Shown one piece after another: positions 25,814 to 34,396 of a stretch of 64,000 bases of DNA. The stretch is from Gemmatimonadaceae bacterium (GTDB taxonomy: Bacteria; Gemmatimonadota; Gemmatimonadetes; Gemmatimonadales; Gemmatimonadaceae), in contig DASXKV010000033.1 in NCBI GenBank assembly GCA_036496605.1, positions 248,001-312,000 of the forward strand, in the 5' to 3' direction. A program made the translations under genes and the position numbers. The first letter of the stretch is position 1. Every line of letters begins with the position of its first letter. Under the pieces are notes generated by a model that worked only from the letters and a program-made list of their open reading frames with translations, did no database searches and was not told the origin of the DNA.

Positions 25814-26518
25814 TCACGACACAGTTACAACGCCGCTGCCTAGGTCGTACACCCCGGCTGCTACTTTGAGCGTGCCTTTCCGCACCGCCTCCATGATGAC
25901 GGTCGAGGAGCTCCGTAATAACTCGGCCTGCACCTGCGTGTTCGCTCGGATTGCCTGATCAATCTGTCCGCCGCTACGCTCCACAGCCTGGCGAAGATGC
26001 GGATACAAGGCGCTGATCTGCCCGGGCACAGTCTCGGTCTTCAGTGCCGCCTTCACGGCGCCGCAGTTGGTGTGGCCGAGCACCAGGACTGCGCGAATGC
26101 CGAGCACCGCGACGGCGTACTCGAGGCTGGCAATGATCTCTGGTGTCGCAATGTTCCCCGCCACTCGCGTCACGAAGAGGTGGCCGATCGACTGATCGAA
26201 GATCAGCTCTACCGGAACGCGCGAGTCCGCGCACGCCAACACGGCCGCAAAGGGTTCTTGCTTGTCGACGGTATGTTCCTTGAGGATCGTTAGGTCCTGC
26301 TCGATCGAGTTCAGCCGGTTCCCGGCAAACCGGCGATTTCCCGCGAGCATCTCCTCGATCGCGCCATCGGGTGTCCTGTAGGCGCGTGATGGTTCCTCAT
26401 TAGATACGATCACCCAATGTGGCAATGGCCGGACCATGCCCACGATCGCACCGGCGACTGCTCGTTGCACAAATCGCCGTCGAGATGCCACGGCCTCTGA
26501 TCGTCGATCATCGTTCAT
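25814..26518 (-). CDS. Beta-class carbonic anhydrase with export signal
   Basis: A 234-residue protein from the start at 26518 (AGGGGG upstream). The zinc set is complete: C96-x-D98-x-R100 in ACADSRV, and H149-x-x-C152 in GHTNCGAV, so it should interconvert CO2 and bicarbonate. The N-terminus has a twin-arginine-like signal (ASRRRFVQRAVAGAIVGM), so it probably acts outside the cytoplasm. It lies between two direct repeats of the tRNA-Gln end, next to a sulfatase, as possible island cargo. Confidence 0.9.
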   Translation of the reverse strand: MNDDRRSEAVASRRRFVQRAVAGAIVGMVRPLPHWVIVSNEEPSRAYRTPDGAIEEMLAGNRRFAGNRLNSIEQDLTILKEHTVDKQEPFAAVLACADSRVPVELIFDQSIGHLFVTRVAGNIATPEIIASLEYAVAVLGIRAVLVLGHTNCGAVKAALKTETVPGQISALYPHLRQAVERSGGQIDQAIRANTQVQAELLRSSSTVIMEAVRKGTLKVAAGVYDLGSGVVTVS

Positions 26519-26576
26519 AGTCCAGCCCCCTGGTCTGCCGCCGAGCGGACTAGCGGCGCTCCTCGTCCGACGAACC

Positions 26577-28952
26577 TCATTGCCGAGCCATGGCGATCCG
26601 CAGACGATCGTTAGGCGATACGACGTGCTCGCCGTCGCCGATCTCGGCGTCGAGCTGGACCCAGGAAATCCCTCCATTGAACTTGCTGTCACCGTTCGAG
26701 TAGTCTTCGCTCACGGGCGAGGCGAGATCGATGCCGACGTCCGTCGTCTCATCCGCCGAGAAGATGTTCGGAACCGTGTTGTCGACTCGGGCGGCCCCAT
26801 CGGGATGGCCGTCGACGAACAGTTGCACGTTGCCGCCCCTCCCCAATCCCCCGCCATCGTACGTGAACTCCATGCGCACTTTGTGCGTGCCGGGCGAGAC
26901 CACCGACTCACTCTCGGCGTAGAAGTGCTTCAGCCCGAAGAGATTGTAGCAGTACTTCAGGTGCCCGTCCTTGAAGTAGAGACTCCATCCTCCGAACTCA
27001 CCGCCCTGCGCCACCACGACGCCCGAAGCGCCGCCATTGTTCGGAACGTTCACCTCGGCGCTCACCGAATGCGACTTGTTCTTCATGTTCAGAACAGAGC
27101 TCTCCGAGAGGCGCCGCATCCCCGAAAAGAGAATCTGTGTCGTGCCCTTCACCAGCACGGGCCGACCGGCGAGATCGGAATTGGCTCGCTCCGCGCGGCG
27201 ATCGTCCAGCGGTAACACGTTGTACTTGTCGGCCTCGAGCAAGAACAGCCGCTGCAGATCGCGGAGCTTCTCCGGGAACTTGTCGGCGACGTTCTCGGCC
27301 TGCGACCAGTCGGTGTTCGTGTCGTACAGCTCCCAGACGTCATCGTCGAGAGGCGGTAGTGCGGCCCCCATCTCCCACGGCGTCGAATGCCGGGTCACTG
27401 CGGTCCAGCCGTTGTGGTAGATACCGCGATTGCAGAACATCTCGAAGTATTGCGTCTTGTGCCGCTCTGTCGCGTTCGCGTCGTCGAACGAGTAGCACAT
27501 GCTCACACCTTCGATCGGGTGTTGCTGTGCTCCATTGACGAATGCCGGCGCGGGCAGTCGCGCCGCTTCCAGCACGGTCGGCGCGACGTCGATCACATGG
27601 TGGAACTGGTTGCGGATCTCGCCACGTGCCTCGATCCCGTTGGTCCACTGCACGACGGTGCCATTGCGCGTACCGCCCCAGTGCGACGCCACCTGCTTCG
27701 TCCACTGATATGGTGTGTCCATCGCGTGGGCCCAGCCAACCGCGTAATGGTTGTACGCTTTGGGCGTGCCGAAATCATCGATGCGCGAAACCATGAACTC
27801 GGTGCTCTCCAGGGCATTCGCGCCGTTCAACACGACCAGCTCGTTGAAGCAGCCGTGTAAATCCCCTTCGGCGCTCGCGCCGTTGTCGCCCAGGATGTAG
27901 TAGACGAGCGTGTCGTCGAGGGCACCGAGCGCGGCGATTGCGTCGATCAGCCGGCCGACATGATGGTCGGTGTGCTCGAGAAATCCCGCGTAGATCTCCA
28001 TCTGGCGAGCGAGCACCGGCTTGAGATCGTTAGGCATGTCGTCCCACGCCGGTATTTCCTTCGGTCGCGCCGTCAGCTCGGCGTTCGCGGGAATTACACC
28101 GAGTGTTTTTTGGCGCGCGAACATCTCCTTTCGCAGCGTGTCCCAACCCCGGTCGAAATTTCCCTTGTACTTGTCCGACCACTCCTTCGGGACGTGATGC
28201 GGCGCGTGCGTACCACCCGGTGCGAAATAGATGAAGAAAGGCTTATCTGGCATCAGCGCCTTTTGCTCGCGCACCCAGTCGATCGCCTTATCGGTCATGT
28301 CATCGGTGAGGTGGTAGCCTTCCTCTGGCGTTCGCGTCGGCACCACTGGGGTCGTGCCCTCGTAGAGCGACGGCAGGTACTGGTTCGTCTCCCCGCCGAT
28401 GAAGCCATAGAAGTACTCGAAGCCCCCGCCACCGGTCGGCCATTGGTTGAACGGTCCCATCGGGCTCGTCTCCCACACGGGGATCTCATGACACTTCCCG
28501 AACTGCGCCGTCGAGTAGCCGTTCAAGCGCAGCGTCTCCGGCAACGGCGCGCAACTGCTTGGTCTCAATGAGTTGTAGCCCGGTGCCGACGTCGCGACCT
28601 CCGTTATCCCACCCATGCCGACCGTGTGGTGATTGCGTCCGGTGAGGAGCGCCGCGCGCGTCGGCGAGCACAGAGCGGTCGTGTGAAAACGACTGTATTT
28701 GAGTCCGCCTTGTGCCAGTCGTTCCGCCGTCGGCGTGTCGCATGGGCCTCCGAATGCACTCGAGGCTCCAAATCCGACGTCGTCGAGTAGAATGACGAGG
28801 ACGTTAGGCGCTCCGGTTGGCGGCCGGAGGGGAGTGATCAGCGGGAACTTCGCGTCAGGATCTTTGGCGTCGTACGTTGTCGTTGTCGGTGCAGCGGTGT
28901 CGGGAATGGGCAGAACTTCTCGCTGCCGTGCGTCGTTGATCGAGCTGGACAT
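26577..28952 (-). CDS. Type I (formylglycine) arylsulfatase
   Basis: A 791-residue protein from the ATG at 28952; an in-frame ATG 78 bp upstream is possible. The sulfatase core begins APNVLVILLDDVGFGASSAF with metal-binding D57 and D58. The modification motif C95-S-P-T-R (followed by AALLTGR) is where cysteine becomes formylglycine. A second typical block is YFAPGGTHAPHH. The C-terminal 150 residues form a beta sandwich (VRMEFTYDGGGLGRGG, then LFVDGHPDG). It hydrolyses sulfate esters. There is no clear signal peptide. It ends 58 bp before the carbonic anhydrase start on the same strand. Confidence 0.93.
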   Translation of the reverse strand: MSSSINDARQREVLPIPDTAAPTTTTYDAKDPDAKFPLITPLRPPTGAPNVLVILLDDVGFGASSAFGGPCDTPTAERLAQGGLKYSRFHTTALCSPTRAALLTGRNHHTVGMGGITEVATSAPGYNSLRPSSCAPLPETLRLNGYSTAQFGKCHEIPVWETSPMGPFNQWPTGGGGFEYFYGFIGGETNQYLPSLYEGTTPVVPTRTPEEGYHLTDDMTDKAIDWVREQKALMPDKPFFIYFAPGGTHAPHHVPKEWSDKYKGNFDRGWDTLRKEMFARQKTLGVIPANAELTARPKEIPAWDDMPNDLKPVLARQMEIYAGFLEHTDHHVGRLIDAIAALGALDDTLVYYILGDNGASAEGDLHGCFNELVVLNGANALESTEFMVSRIDDFGTPKAYNHYAVGWAHAMDTPYQWTKQVASHWGGTRNGTVVQWTNGIEARGEIRNQFHHVIDVAPTVLEAARLPAPAFVNGAQQHPIEGVSMCYSFDDANATERHKTQYFEMFCNRGIYHNGWTAVTRHSTPWEMGAALPPLDDDVWELYDTNTDWSQAENVADKFPEKLRDLQRLFLLEADKYNVLPLDDRRAERANSDLAGRPVLVKGTTQILFSGMRRLSESSVLNMKNKSHSVSAEVNVPNNGGASGVVVAQGGEFGGWSLYFKDGHLKYCYNLFGLKHFYAESESVVSPGTHKVRMEFTYDGGGLGRGGNVQLFVDGHPDGAARVDNTVPNIFSADETTDVGIDLASPVSEDYSNGDSKFNGGISWVQLDAEIGDGEHVVSPNDRLRIAMARQ

Positions 28953-29221
28953 GCGCGGTCCCCCAGCGGTGACGGCCGGTCTCACGTGCGGATCGAGTCT
29001 GCAGGATGCGCCTGCGAAGTCGACGGGCACTATTAGACCAAAGTCAGGACCGCGGGTCCGCGCGCGCGTCGCGTCGCGCGCTCTCTGTCGTGTCTAGAGA
29101 TCGAGGGCCCAGCGATTGGTCACTCGATGCGAACAAGCCTGACGCGTTCCTGATTCGGCAACGGCCCTGAGTTGTCTACCACGAGCCGCAAACCAAACTC
29201 GAGACCAACTGCTGTAAATGA

Positions 29222-29259
29222 GAAAGAGCCCAACCTCACCTAACGTGAAGTCGGGCTCC
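29222..29259 (-). terminator. Terminator of tRNA-Gln
   Basis: GAGCCCGACTTCAC pairs with GTGAGGTTGGGCTC around a 5-base loop on the leftward strand, followed by TTTCTCATTT. It lies 4 bp beyond the tRNA 3' end. The loop contains the CGTTAGG word. Confidence 0.8.
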
Positions 29260-29262
29260 GAG

Positions 29263-29335
29263 TTGCCCCTCCTGGGCTCGAACCAGGACTCTTCTGATCC
29301 AGAGTCAGACGTGTTGCCAGTTACACCAAGGGGCA
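29263..29335 (-). tRNA. tRNA-Gln (anticodon CUG)
   Basis: A 73-nt cloverleaf. The acceptor arms are TGCCCCT and AGGGGCA. The D arm contains AACTGGC. The anticodon stem TCTGA/TCAGA carries the loop CTCTGGA with anticodon CTG. The T arm is CCTGG-TTCGAGC-CCAGG. No CCA is encoded. The 3' 44 bases are repeated at 25564, so this gene is the attachment site of an integrating element. Confidence 0.95.
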
Positions 29336-29676
29336 AAGCTTTCGCAGAACTATTTGTAAAATAATGCGGTTAACTCCGTCGTGGCAATGCGATTTTGGCC
29401 GATCATGCGCTGCGCGAACGCCCTCTCCGGCAAGCCGCGGGCAAGGCAAGGCGGTTCCATCCGTCTACTCCTCGCTCGAGGATCGCCGTGCGCGTTAGGC
29501 TTTGTCGTCACCGCCGGCAATCGCCTCGAGTCGACAGACGCTAGACGAAGGGGAAACGCGGAATGGCCGACGCCTGGCGATTGCGCGGCCGAGGGCTTGC
29601 GCAACTCATGCAAAACAGCGCGATTTGAGCAGCCGTTCGACCTGCGCGCCTACCGCTCCCACGCCCACGATCAAGA
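29336..29676. other. Gap without a supported gene
   Basis: This 341-bp stretch between tRNA-Gln and the lipoprotein gene shows no convincing reading frame and no strong hairpin. One CGTTAGGC word lies near 29488. It should hold the divergent promoters. Confidence 0.6.
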
Positions 29677-31080
29677 GTGCATGATCTCCGCAAACGCTGG
29701 TACGGTCTGATCTTGCACACTCGCGTCCGCTGCCTCTTACATCCCGCGCTCGCTCGCTCGACCGCAGTCGCGTCCGTCGCTGCGCTCCTCGGCGCTGCAG
29801 GCTGCAAGCAAGCACTCCGCGGACTCGGACCCAGCGGTGCCGCACTCGAGAAAAACGCCGACCAGCTCTTCGGGGCAATGGCGATCCGCTACTCGCAGGT
29901 CTCGCGAGACGCCAGATACGAGTTCGCGCGTAATCGACTCAATCGAAATGCACTCGTTCCGTCGCGCGTGTTCGATGACAGCGCGATCTGGACGAGCGAA
30001 CCGAGTCCGGTCCTCCGCGCATTGCTCGTACAAGGGATACCAGACAACGGGCGTTACGAATTCACGAGCAGTACGGCCGTCGCGCGTCCGTCCCGGCTCG
30101 GTGAATCGCGCCACGTCATCACGCTCGCGCGGCTCTCACCTAACGAGTTCGTCTGGGACACCAACGTCGATTTCGCGATTGGCAGCGTGAGCGCCGCCGA
30201 GATCGGCGCGCTCACCACTGCGTTGCTGGGCTCCGGTGAGCGCGGCTCCGACACGGAGCTGCGCGCCGACTATCGCGCGGCGACGCCCCGTGCCACGGCG
30301 GTGCTCGGCTCGCTCTTCTCGATCGACTCGATCCGCGCGACGCCGTTCAGCGACGGCACGAGCGACGTACGCCTGACGATCGGCATCCATACCGACGGTC
30401 TCAAAGCCCGCTATCCGGCGTTCGCCGACTACATCGCCAAGTATGTGAATCCCGCCAAGTACCGCTTCGCGGTCAACGATCGCGGCGGTGTGATCTGGTT
30501 CGAAGTCACCGGCGCCGATCGGCAGTTTAGCATCCACTATCGTGCGGCGGAGGGCCGGCTGGCGCCGCTGTACGGGCCGCCGCGCACCCGTCCCGATACG
30601 CTCGAGTTGCACATCGACTTCACGACGAAGCTCAAGTTGTTCACCGTCGGTCTCCGCGATCTCTCGACCGAATTCATCGTCACCGACACGCCGCACGAGC
30701 GCGCGTGGACATTCATCGCGCGGCGTGAGCCGCAATGGAAGCTTCCATTCATCACCGTGCACCTCATTCGAACGCCGCTCGAGCGGCCGTTCGAGGGCAC
30801 CGGTGTCATCTTCCACCTCGGGGTGCGCGACAGCGCCAACGCGCAAACGCTGTTCGAGCGGCGCGCTCACGCAACCGTGCAGGAAAGCTCGATTTTGCGT
30901 TTCCTCAACTCGCTCGGCTCCGGCGCCATGAGCGATCTCGCCGATCGGACGGAGCGCGAGGAAGAACAGTTTCTGCGCGAGCTGTTCATGGCACTGCAGT
31001 CGGACGCGCGCGCACTCGCACCCTCGCTCGGCCCTGGAACGTCGCTCGCGCCGGAGACCGAAAAAGACGAACGCCGCTGA
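29677..31080 (+). CDS. Large putative lipoprotein, unknown function
   Basis: A 467-residue protein starting at GTG. The leader ends in a lipobox-like LLGAAGC, so it is probably lipidated and held at a membrane. The body is beta-rich with segments such as IRATPFSDGTSDVRLTIGIH, YRFAVNDRGGVIWFEVTG and LELHIDFTTKLKLFTVGLRD. A helical C-terminus follows (LADRTEREEEQFLRELFMAL). I recognise no domain. It could be a sensor or a scaffold in the envelope. The gene ends in a hairpin that includes its stop codon. Confidence 0.75.
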   Translation: MHDLRKRWYGLILHTRVRCLLHPALARSTAVASVAALLGAAGCKQALRGLGPSGAALEKNADQLFGAMAIRYSQVSRDARYEFARNRLNRNALVPSRVFDDSAIWTSEPSPVLRALLVQGIPDNGRYEFTSSTAVARPSRLGESRHVITLARLSPNEFVWDTNVDFAIGSVSAAEIGALTTALLGSGERGSDTELRADYRAATPRATAVLGSLFSIDSIRATPFSDGTSDVRLTIGIHTDGLKARYPAFADYIAKYVNPAKYRFAVNDRGGVIWFEVTGADRQFSIHYRAAEGRLAPLYGPPRTRPDTLELHIDFTTKLKLFTVGLRDLSTEFIVTDTPHERAWTFIARREPQWKLPFITVHLIRTPLERPFEGTGVIFHLGVRDSANAQTLFERRAHATVQESSILRFLNSLGSGAMSDLADRTEREEEQFLRELFMALQSDARALAPSLGPGTSLAPETEKDERR

Positions 31081-31102
31081 CCCCGGGGGGTGGCGGCGTT
31101 CG
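31068..31102 (+). terminator. Hairpin at the lipoprotein stop
   Basis: CGAACGCCGC pairs exactly with GCGGCGTTCG around a 15-base loop that contains the stop codon and a run of C then G. There is no T-tract. Confidence 0.6.
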
Positions 31103-31246
31103 ATCGCGCTCGGCGCGAGTCACCTGACGTGGGGACTTGCCGCGCGCGCTGTCATTGGAACTCTCCGTCCTACCGAGCAGCGGCGGGCAACGATCCATCT
31201 CTGGCCATTTCTATGCCAGAATGTGTGCCAAAGTATTCGGTGCCGA

Positions 31247-31319
31247 TGGAGCTGAGGGGAGTCGAACCCCTGACCTCTGCAGTGCGATTGCAGCGCTCTC
31301 CCAGCTGAGCTACAGCCCC
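31247..31319 (-). tRNA. tRNA-Ala (anticodon CGC)
   Basis: A 73-nt cloverleaf: acceptor GGGGCTG/CAGCTCC, D arm GCTC-AGCTGGGA-GAGC, anticodon stem CTGCA/TGCAG with loop ATCGCAC (anticodon CGC), and T arm AGGGG-TTCGACT-CCCCT. No CCA is encoded. A GC-rich hairpin lies 48 bp before its 5' end (31367-31386). Confidence 0.95.
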
Positions 31320-31458
31320 GCTTCCGACCGGCGAAGAGACGTCTGTCTTTCCACCGCACACGGAAACGGCCCCGCGAGCGGGGCCGCCGTGATTGCGTGG
31401 CAATCTACGGATCGTTCCCCACTCTCGTCAAGCTGGACGCACCAGTACGACCAGCGTA

Positions 31459-31505
31459 ACGGTGATTGGTGATTTGTGGTGGTGTCACCGCCACCAACCA
31501 CCAGG
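31459..31505. repeat. Inverted 7-bp array B (short)
   Basis: Two GGTGATT-type heptamers and a TGGTGGTG arm are followed by CACCGCCACCAACCACCA. It is the shortest member of the intergenic family, located between tRNA-Ala and the threonine dehydratase start. Confidence 0.6.
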
Positions 31506-31526
31506 AACCTGTACCTTCATACCCCG

Positions 31527-32561
31527 ATGACCACGCCAAGCTCCGTCCGCGATCCCGCGACCGCCTTCTTTTCCTTTGCGGATCTCCGGCCAACTGAAGT
31601 GTTGGCCGCGAGCAGACGCATCCATGATCTCGTGAGACGAACGTCGCTCGTGCGAAGCGTCGCGCTCAGCGAGCTCGCGCAGGGAGACGTCTTTCTCAAA
31701 CTCGAGAACGAGCAGATCACGGGTTCATTCAAGCTGCGCGGCGCGATGAACTCCATTGCGTCGCTGCCTGCTGACGTGCGGGCGCGGGGCATTGTCGCTT
31801 CCTCCGCCGGCAATCACGGGTTAGGAATCGCATACGCCGCGCGGTACTTCAACACGCCAGCGACGATCTTCGTGCCGCGTACAGCCGCGCAAGTAAAGCG
31901 CGACGGGATCGCGGCACTCGGGGCGACGCTCGATAGTTCACAGCCGCATTACGATGCCGCGATGGCGGCGGCGCTCGCATTTGCCGAGGAACGTGGTGCG
32001 ACGTTCATCAATCCGTGCTTCGGCAACGCACTCATCGCCGGACAAGGCACGGTCGCGCTCGAGATTCTGAGCGACCTGCCGAACATGGCGTCGCTCGTCG
32101 TGAATGTCGGCGGTGGCGGGTTGCTCGGCGGATGTGCGAGTCTTCTTCGCGCCGTGGCGCCGGACGCGCGCATCGTTGGCGCGCAGAGCGAGAAAACCGC
32201 CGCGATGGCACGATCGATGGCGGCCGGACGCGTCGTGGAGATCGATGACGAGCCGACGATTGCGGAAGGACTCGCGGGTCAGATCGACGAAGCGGGACTC
32301 GAGATCGGGCAGAAGTCGCTCGACGAAATCGTCGTCGTGAGCGAGGCGCAGATCGGCCATACGATCGCGTGGCTCTGGCGCAACCATGCGGCGCGCGTCG
32401 AAGGCGCCGGCGCCGTTGCCACGGCCGCCGTGTTCCATCGCCTGGTGCACTCGCTGCCCACTCCCGCCGCGATCATCGTCAGCGGCGGGAACATCGATGC
32501 GGAGCGATTCGAGAAACTGGTAGAGGGTGGAGAGTGGCGGGCAGAGGGTGACAGCGTTTAG
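31527..32561 (+). CDS. Threonine dehydratase / serine-threonine ammonia-lyase, short form
   Basis: A 344-residue fold-type II PLP enzyme. K69 in GSFKLRGA is the cofactor lysine, SSAGNHGLG binds the substrate carboxylate, and VNVGGGGLLGG binds the cofactor phosphate. It deaminates threonine to 2-oxobutanoate (or serine to pyruvate). It lacks the C-terminal ACT regulatory domain of biosynthetic IlvA, so it resembles TdcB or the short IlvA of some bacteria. The last 13 codons (VEGGEWRAEGDSV) are encoded by the inverted heptamer array C, so the tail is repeat-derived. Confidence 0.9.
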   Translation: MTTPSSVRDPATAFFSFADLRPTEVLAASRRIHDLVRRTSLVRSVALSELAQGDVFLKLENEQITGSFKLRGAMNSIASLPADVRARGIVASSAGNHGLGIAYAARYFNTPATIFVPRTAAQVKRDGIAALGATLDSSQPHYDAAMAAALAFAEERGATFINPCFGNALIAGQGTVALEILSDLPNMASLVVNVGGGGLLGGCASLLRAVAPDARIVGAQSEKTAAMARSMAAGRVVEIDDEPTIAEGLAGQIDEAGLEIGQKSLDEIVVVSEAQIGHTIAWLWRNHAARVEGAGAVATAAVFHRLVHSLPTPAAIIVSGGNIDAERFEKLVEGGEWRAEGDSV

Positions 32562-32641
32562 CAGTTTATAAACCCTCCGCTCTCTACCCTCTGCTCTCTA
32601 CCCTCTGCTCTCTCCCCTCTGCTCTCGACTCTCTACCCAGT
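32520..32641. repeat. Inverted 7-bp tandem array C (AGAGGGT / ACCCTCT)
   Basis: The left arm (TAGAGGGTGGAGAGT, GCAGAGGGT) overlaps the end of the threonine dehydratase. The right arm has about seven CTCTACC or CTCTGCT type units. The gap between the two convergent genes is filled by it, so it may also terminate both. Confidence 0.85.
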
Positions 32642-32644
32642 TCT

Positions 32645-33205
32645 CTAGTGATTGACGCTGCGATCCGCGGCGCCCGACGAGCCAATTCGCGACTCGCCAC
32701 CAAGAGAACTGTTCGTGCCGCGCACGCCCTGGGTGTTCGCGCTCACGCCATTTGCCGGCCCAGCCCCAGCGCCGTGCAGTCCGACTTCACGATCGGTGAG
32801 CGTGCCGCGCGTATTCTGCGTCGAGCCGTCACCGCCGGTCGTCGAGCCCTGCGTGTTCGTCTGCGCAGACGGGTGCGCGCGCGAATGACCGCGGGCTTCA
32901 CCGCCCCGACGCCCGATCATCGCCATGTGCTCGCGATTCTGACTCACCGCCTGTCCGCCCTTGCGTCCTGCATTGCGCGCTTCATCGGAATCGAATTCGT
33001 GTGCAGTTCCCTTTGCGTGCGCGGCTCTGCCGCCCTTGCTCGCGATCTCGCGCTGTTTCGATCGATCCATGGATGCGAAACCGCGATTGCTCCGTCGTCC
33101 GCCACCGATTTGCACGTCGTTGTCCGTGTCGCTCGACGCGTCGCGCAACCGATCGCGGTCGATCGCTTCGTCGTTACGATCGTCGTTGCCTATTCTGTTC
33201 GGCAT
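32645..33205 (-). CDS. KGG-motif stress-type protein
   Basis: A 186-residue hydrophilic protein from the ATG at 33205 (GGGAGGAG 5 bases upstream). Three glycine-rich repeats of the stress-induced KGG family occur: REIASKGGRAAHAKG, ARNAGRKGGQAVSQN and MIGRRGGEARG, preceded by GFASMDRSK as in GsiB/YciG-type proteins. The remaining C-terminal half is disordered (Ser, Thr, Gly, Asn). Relatives are general stress or desiccation proteins. Expression is likely stress-controlled, but no promoter element is visible to me. Confidence 0.85.
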   Translation of the reverse strand: MPNRIGNDDRNDEAIDRDRLRDASSDTDNDVQIGGGRRSNRGFASMDRSKQREIASKGGRAAHAKGTAHEFDSDEARNAGRKGGQAVSQNREHMAMIGRRGGEARGHSRAHPSAQTNTQGSTTGGDGSTQNTRGTLTDREVGLHGAGAGPANGVSANTQGVRGTNSSLGGESRIGSSGAADRSVNH

Positions 33206-33381
33206 CCCTGCTCCTCCCAAGAGTCTCTAACACGGTTTGCAACCTCTAGCGATTCCCAGCACAACGCGTGCTCGGAACATCGCCACTGGACTTGAGGCCC
33301 CCCCGGGCCACGGCTCATGCGTGAAATGCAAACAACGGACCCCCAGATGCGCAACGTGCCGCGCGTCACGATCATGATCCA

Positions 33382-34317
33382 TCACGCTGCCGTCGTCTCG
33401 CCGCCGAGGAGCGTCAATATCTCTCCGGTGATGTAACTGGAGTCGGCATTCGAGGCGAAGAACACGTACGCCGGCGCAACCTCCTCGGGCTGACCCGGAC
33501 GTTCCATCGGTGTTTCCTTGCCATGCTTTGCTGCTTCCGACGGCTTCTTGTCGGCCACGTTCAATGGCGTCCAAATCGGACCGGGTGAAATACAGTTCAC
33601 GCGGATCTTCTTCTCGACGAGACTCTGCGCGAGCGACTTCGTGAAAGCGTGTATCGCTCCTTTAGTTGCCGAGTAGTCGAGTAATTCCTTACTACCCTGT
33701 AATCCAGTAATCGAACCCGTATTCACGATCGCACTGCCACGCTTCAGGTGAGGAAGCGCCGCGCGCGCCATGTAGAAATAGCCGAAGATGTTCGTGCGAA
33801 ATGTGCGCTCGAACTGTTCATCGGTAATGTCTTCGATCGACTTCTGGTGCTGCTGGAACGCGGCATTGTTCACGAGGATGTCCAACTGGCCATACTCGTC
33901 GATGACACGCTTCACCGCGCGCTCACAGAATGCCGCCTCGCGAACGTCGCCCGGAATGAGCAGACATCGTGTTCCTTCACCGCTGACGGCGTCGCGTGTT
34001 TCCTCGGCATCACTCTGCTCTCGAGGAAGATAGACGATCGCGACGTCCGCGCCCTCTCGTGCATAGAGCACGGCGACGGCGCGGCCGATCCCCGAATCAG
34101 CTCCGGTAATCAGTGCGACGCGCCCGTCGAGCTTTCCGGAGCCGCTATAACCTGGCGCCTGGTATCGCGGTCGCGGCTTCAGCTCTGATTCGAGTCCTGG
34201 CTTTGGTTGATGTTGTGCCGGAAACGGAGGCTTCGGTTGGCGCGCCGCGCCTTCACGCCGAGATGTGGCACGCTTCGAACCGCGTCGTGCATCGCTTCTC
34301 GAATTCGTCTTCGCCAT
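33382..34317 (-). CDS. Short-chain dehydrogenase/reductase with long N-terminal tail
   Basis: A 311-residue NAD(P)-dependent oxidoreductase. The cofactor motif TGADSGIG, NNAAFQ, and the catalytic S-Y-K set (NTGSITG and YSATKGA) are all present. A Lys/Pro/Arg-rich tail of about 60 residues precedes the fold, as in the YdaD/YhdF/YhxC type of general-stress SDR. The start at 34317 is chosen for the GAGAGG 8 bases upstream. It is divergent from RNase Z across an 79-bp gap. The substrate is unknown. Confidence 0.88.
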   Translation of the reverse strand: MAKTNSRSDARRGSKRATSRREGAARQPKPPFPAQHQPKPGLESELKPRPRYQAPGYSGSGKLDGRVALITGADSGIGRAVAVLYAREGADVAIVYLPREQSDAEETRDAVSGEGTRCLLIPGDVREAAFCERAVKRVIDEYGQLDILVNNAAFQQHQKSIEDITDEQFERTFRTNIFGYFYMARAALPHLKRGSAIVNTGSITGLQGSKELLDYSATKGAIHAFTKSLAQSLVEKKIRVNCISPGPIWTPLNVADKKPSEAAKHGKETPMERPGQPEEVAPAYVFFASNADSSYITGEILTLLGGETTAA

Positions 34318-34396
34318 GCAACTCCTCTCCAAGGCTCGGCGCACTGCCGCAAGTCTGGGGCCGCGTGCTCCGACGTCATCCTTATATTCCGAGACC

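Noticed and set aside
31367..31386. GC hairpin read as a terminator of an upstream gene
   Set aside because: No gene runs into it from either side within reach and there is no T-tract; it may only be a structured leader of the tRNA-Ala transcript.
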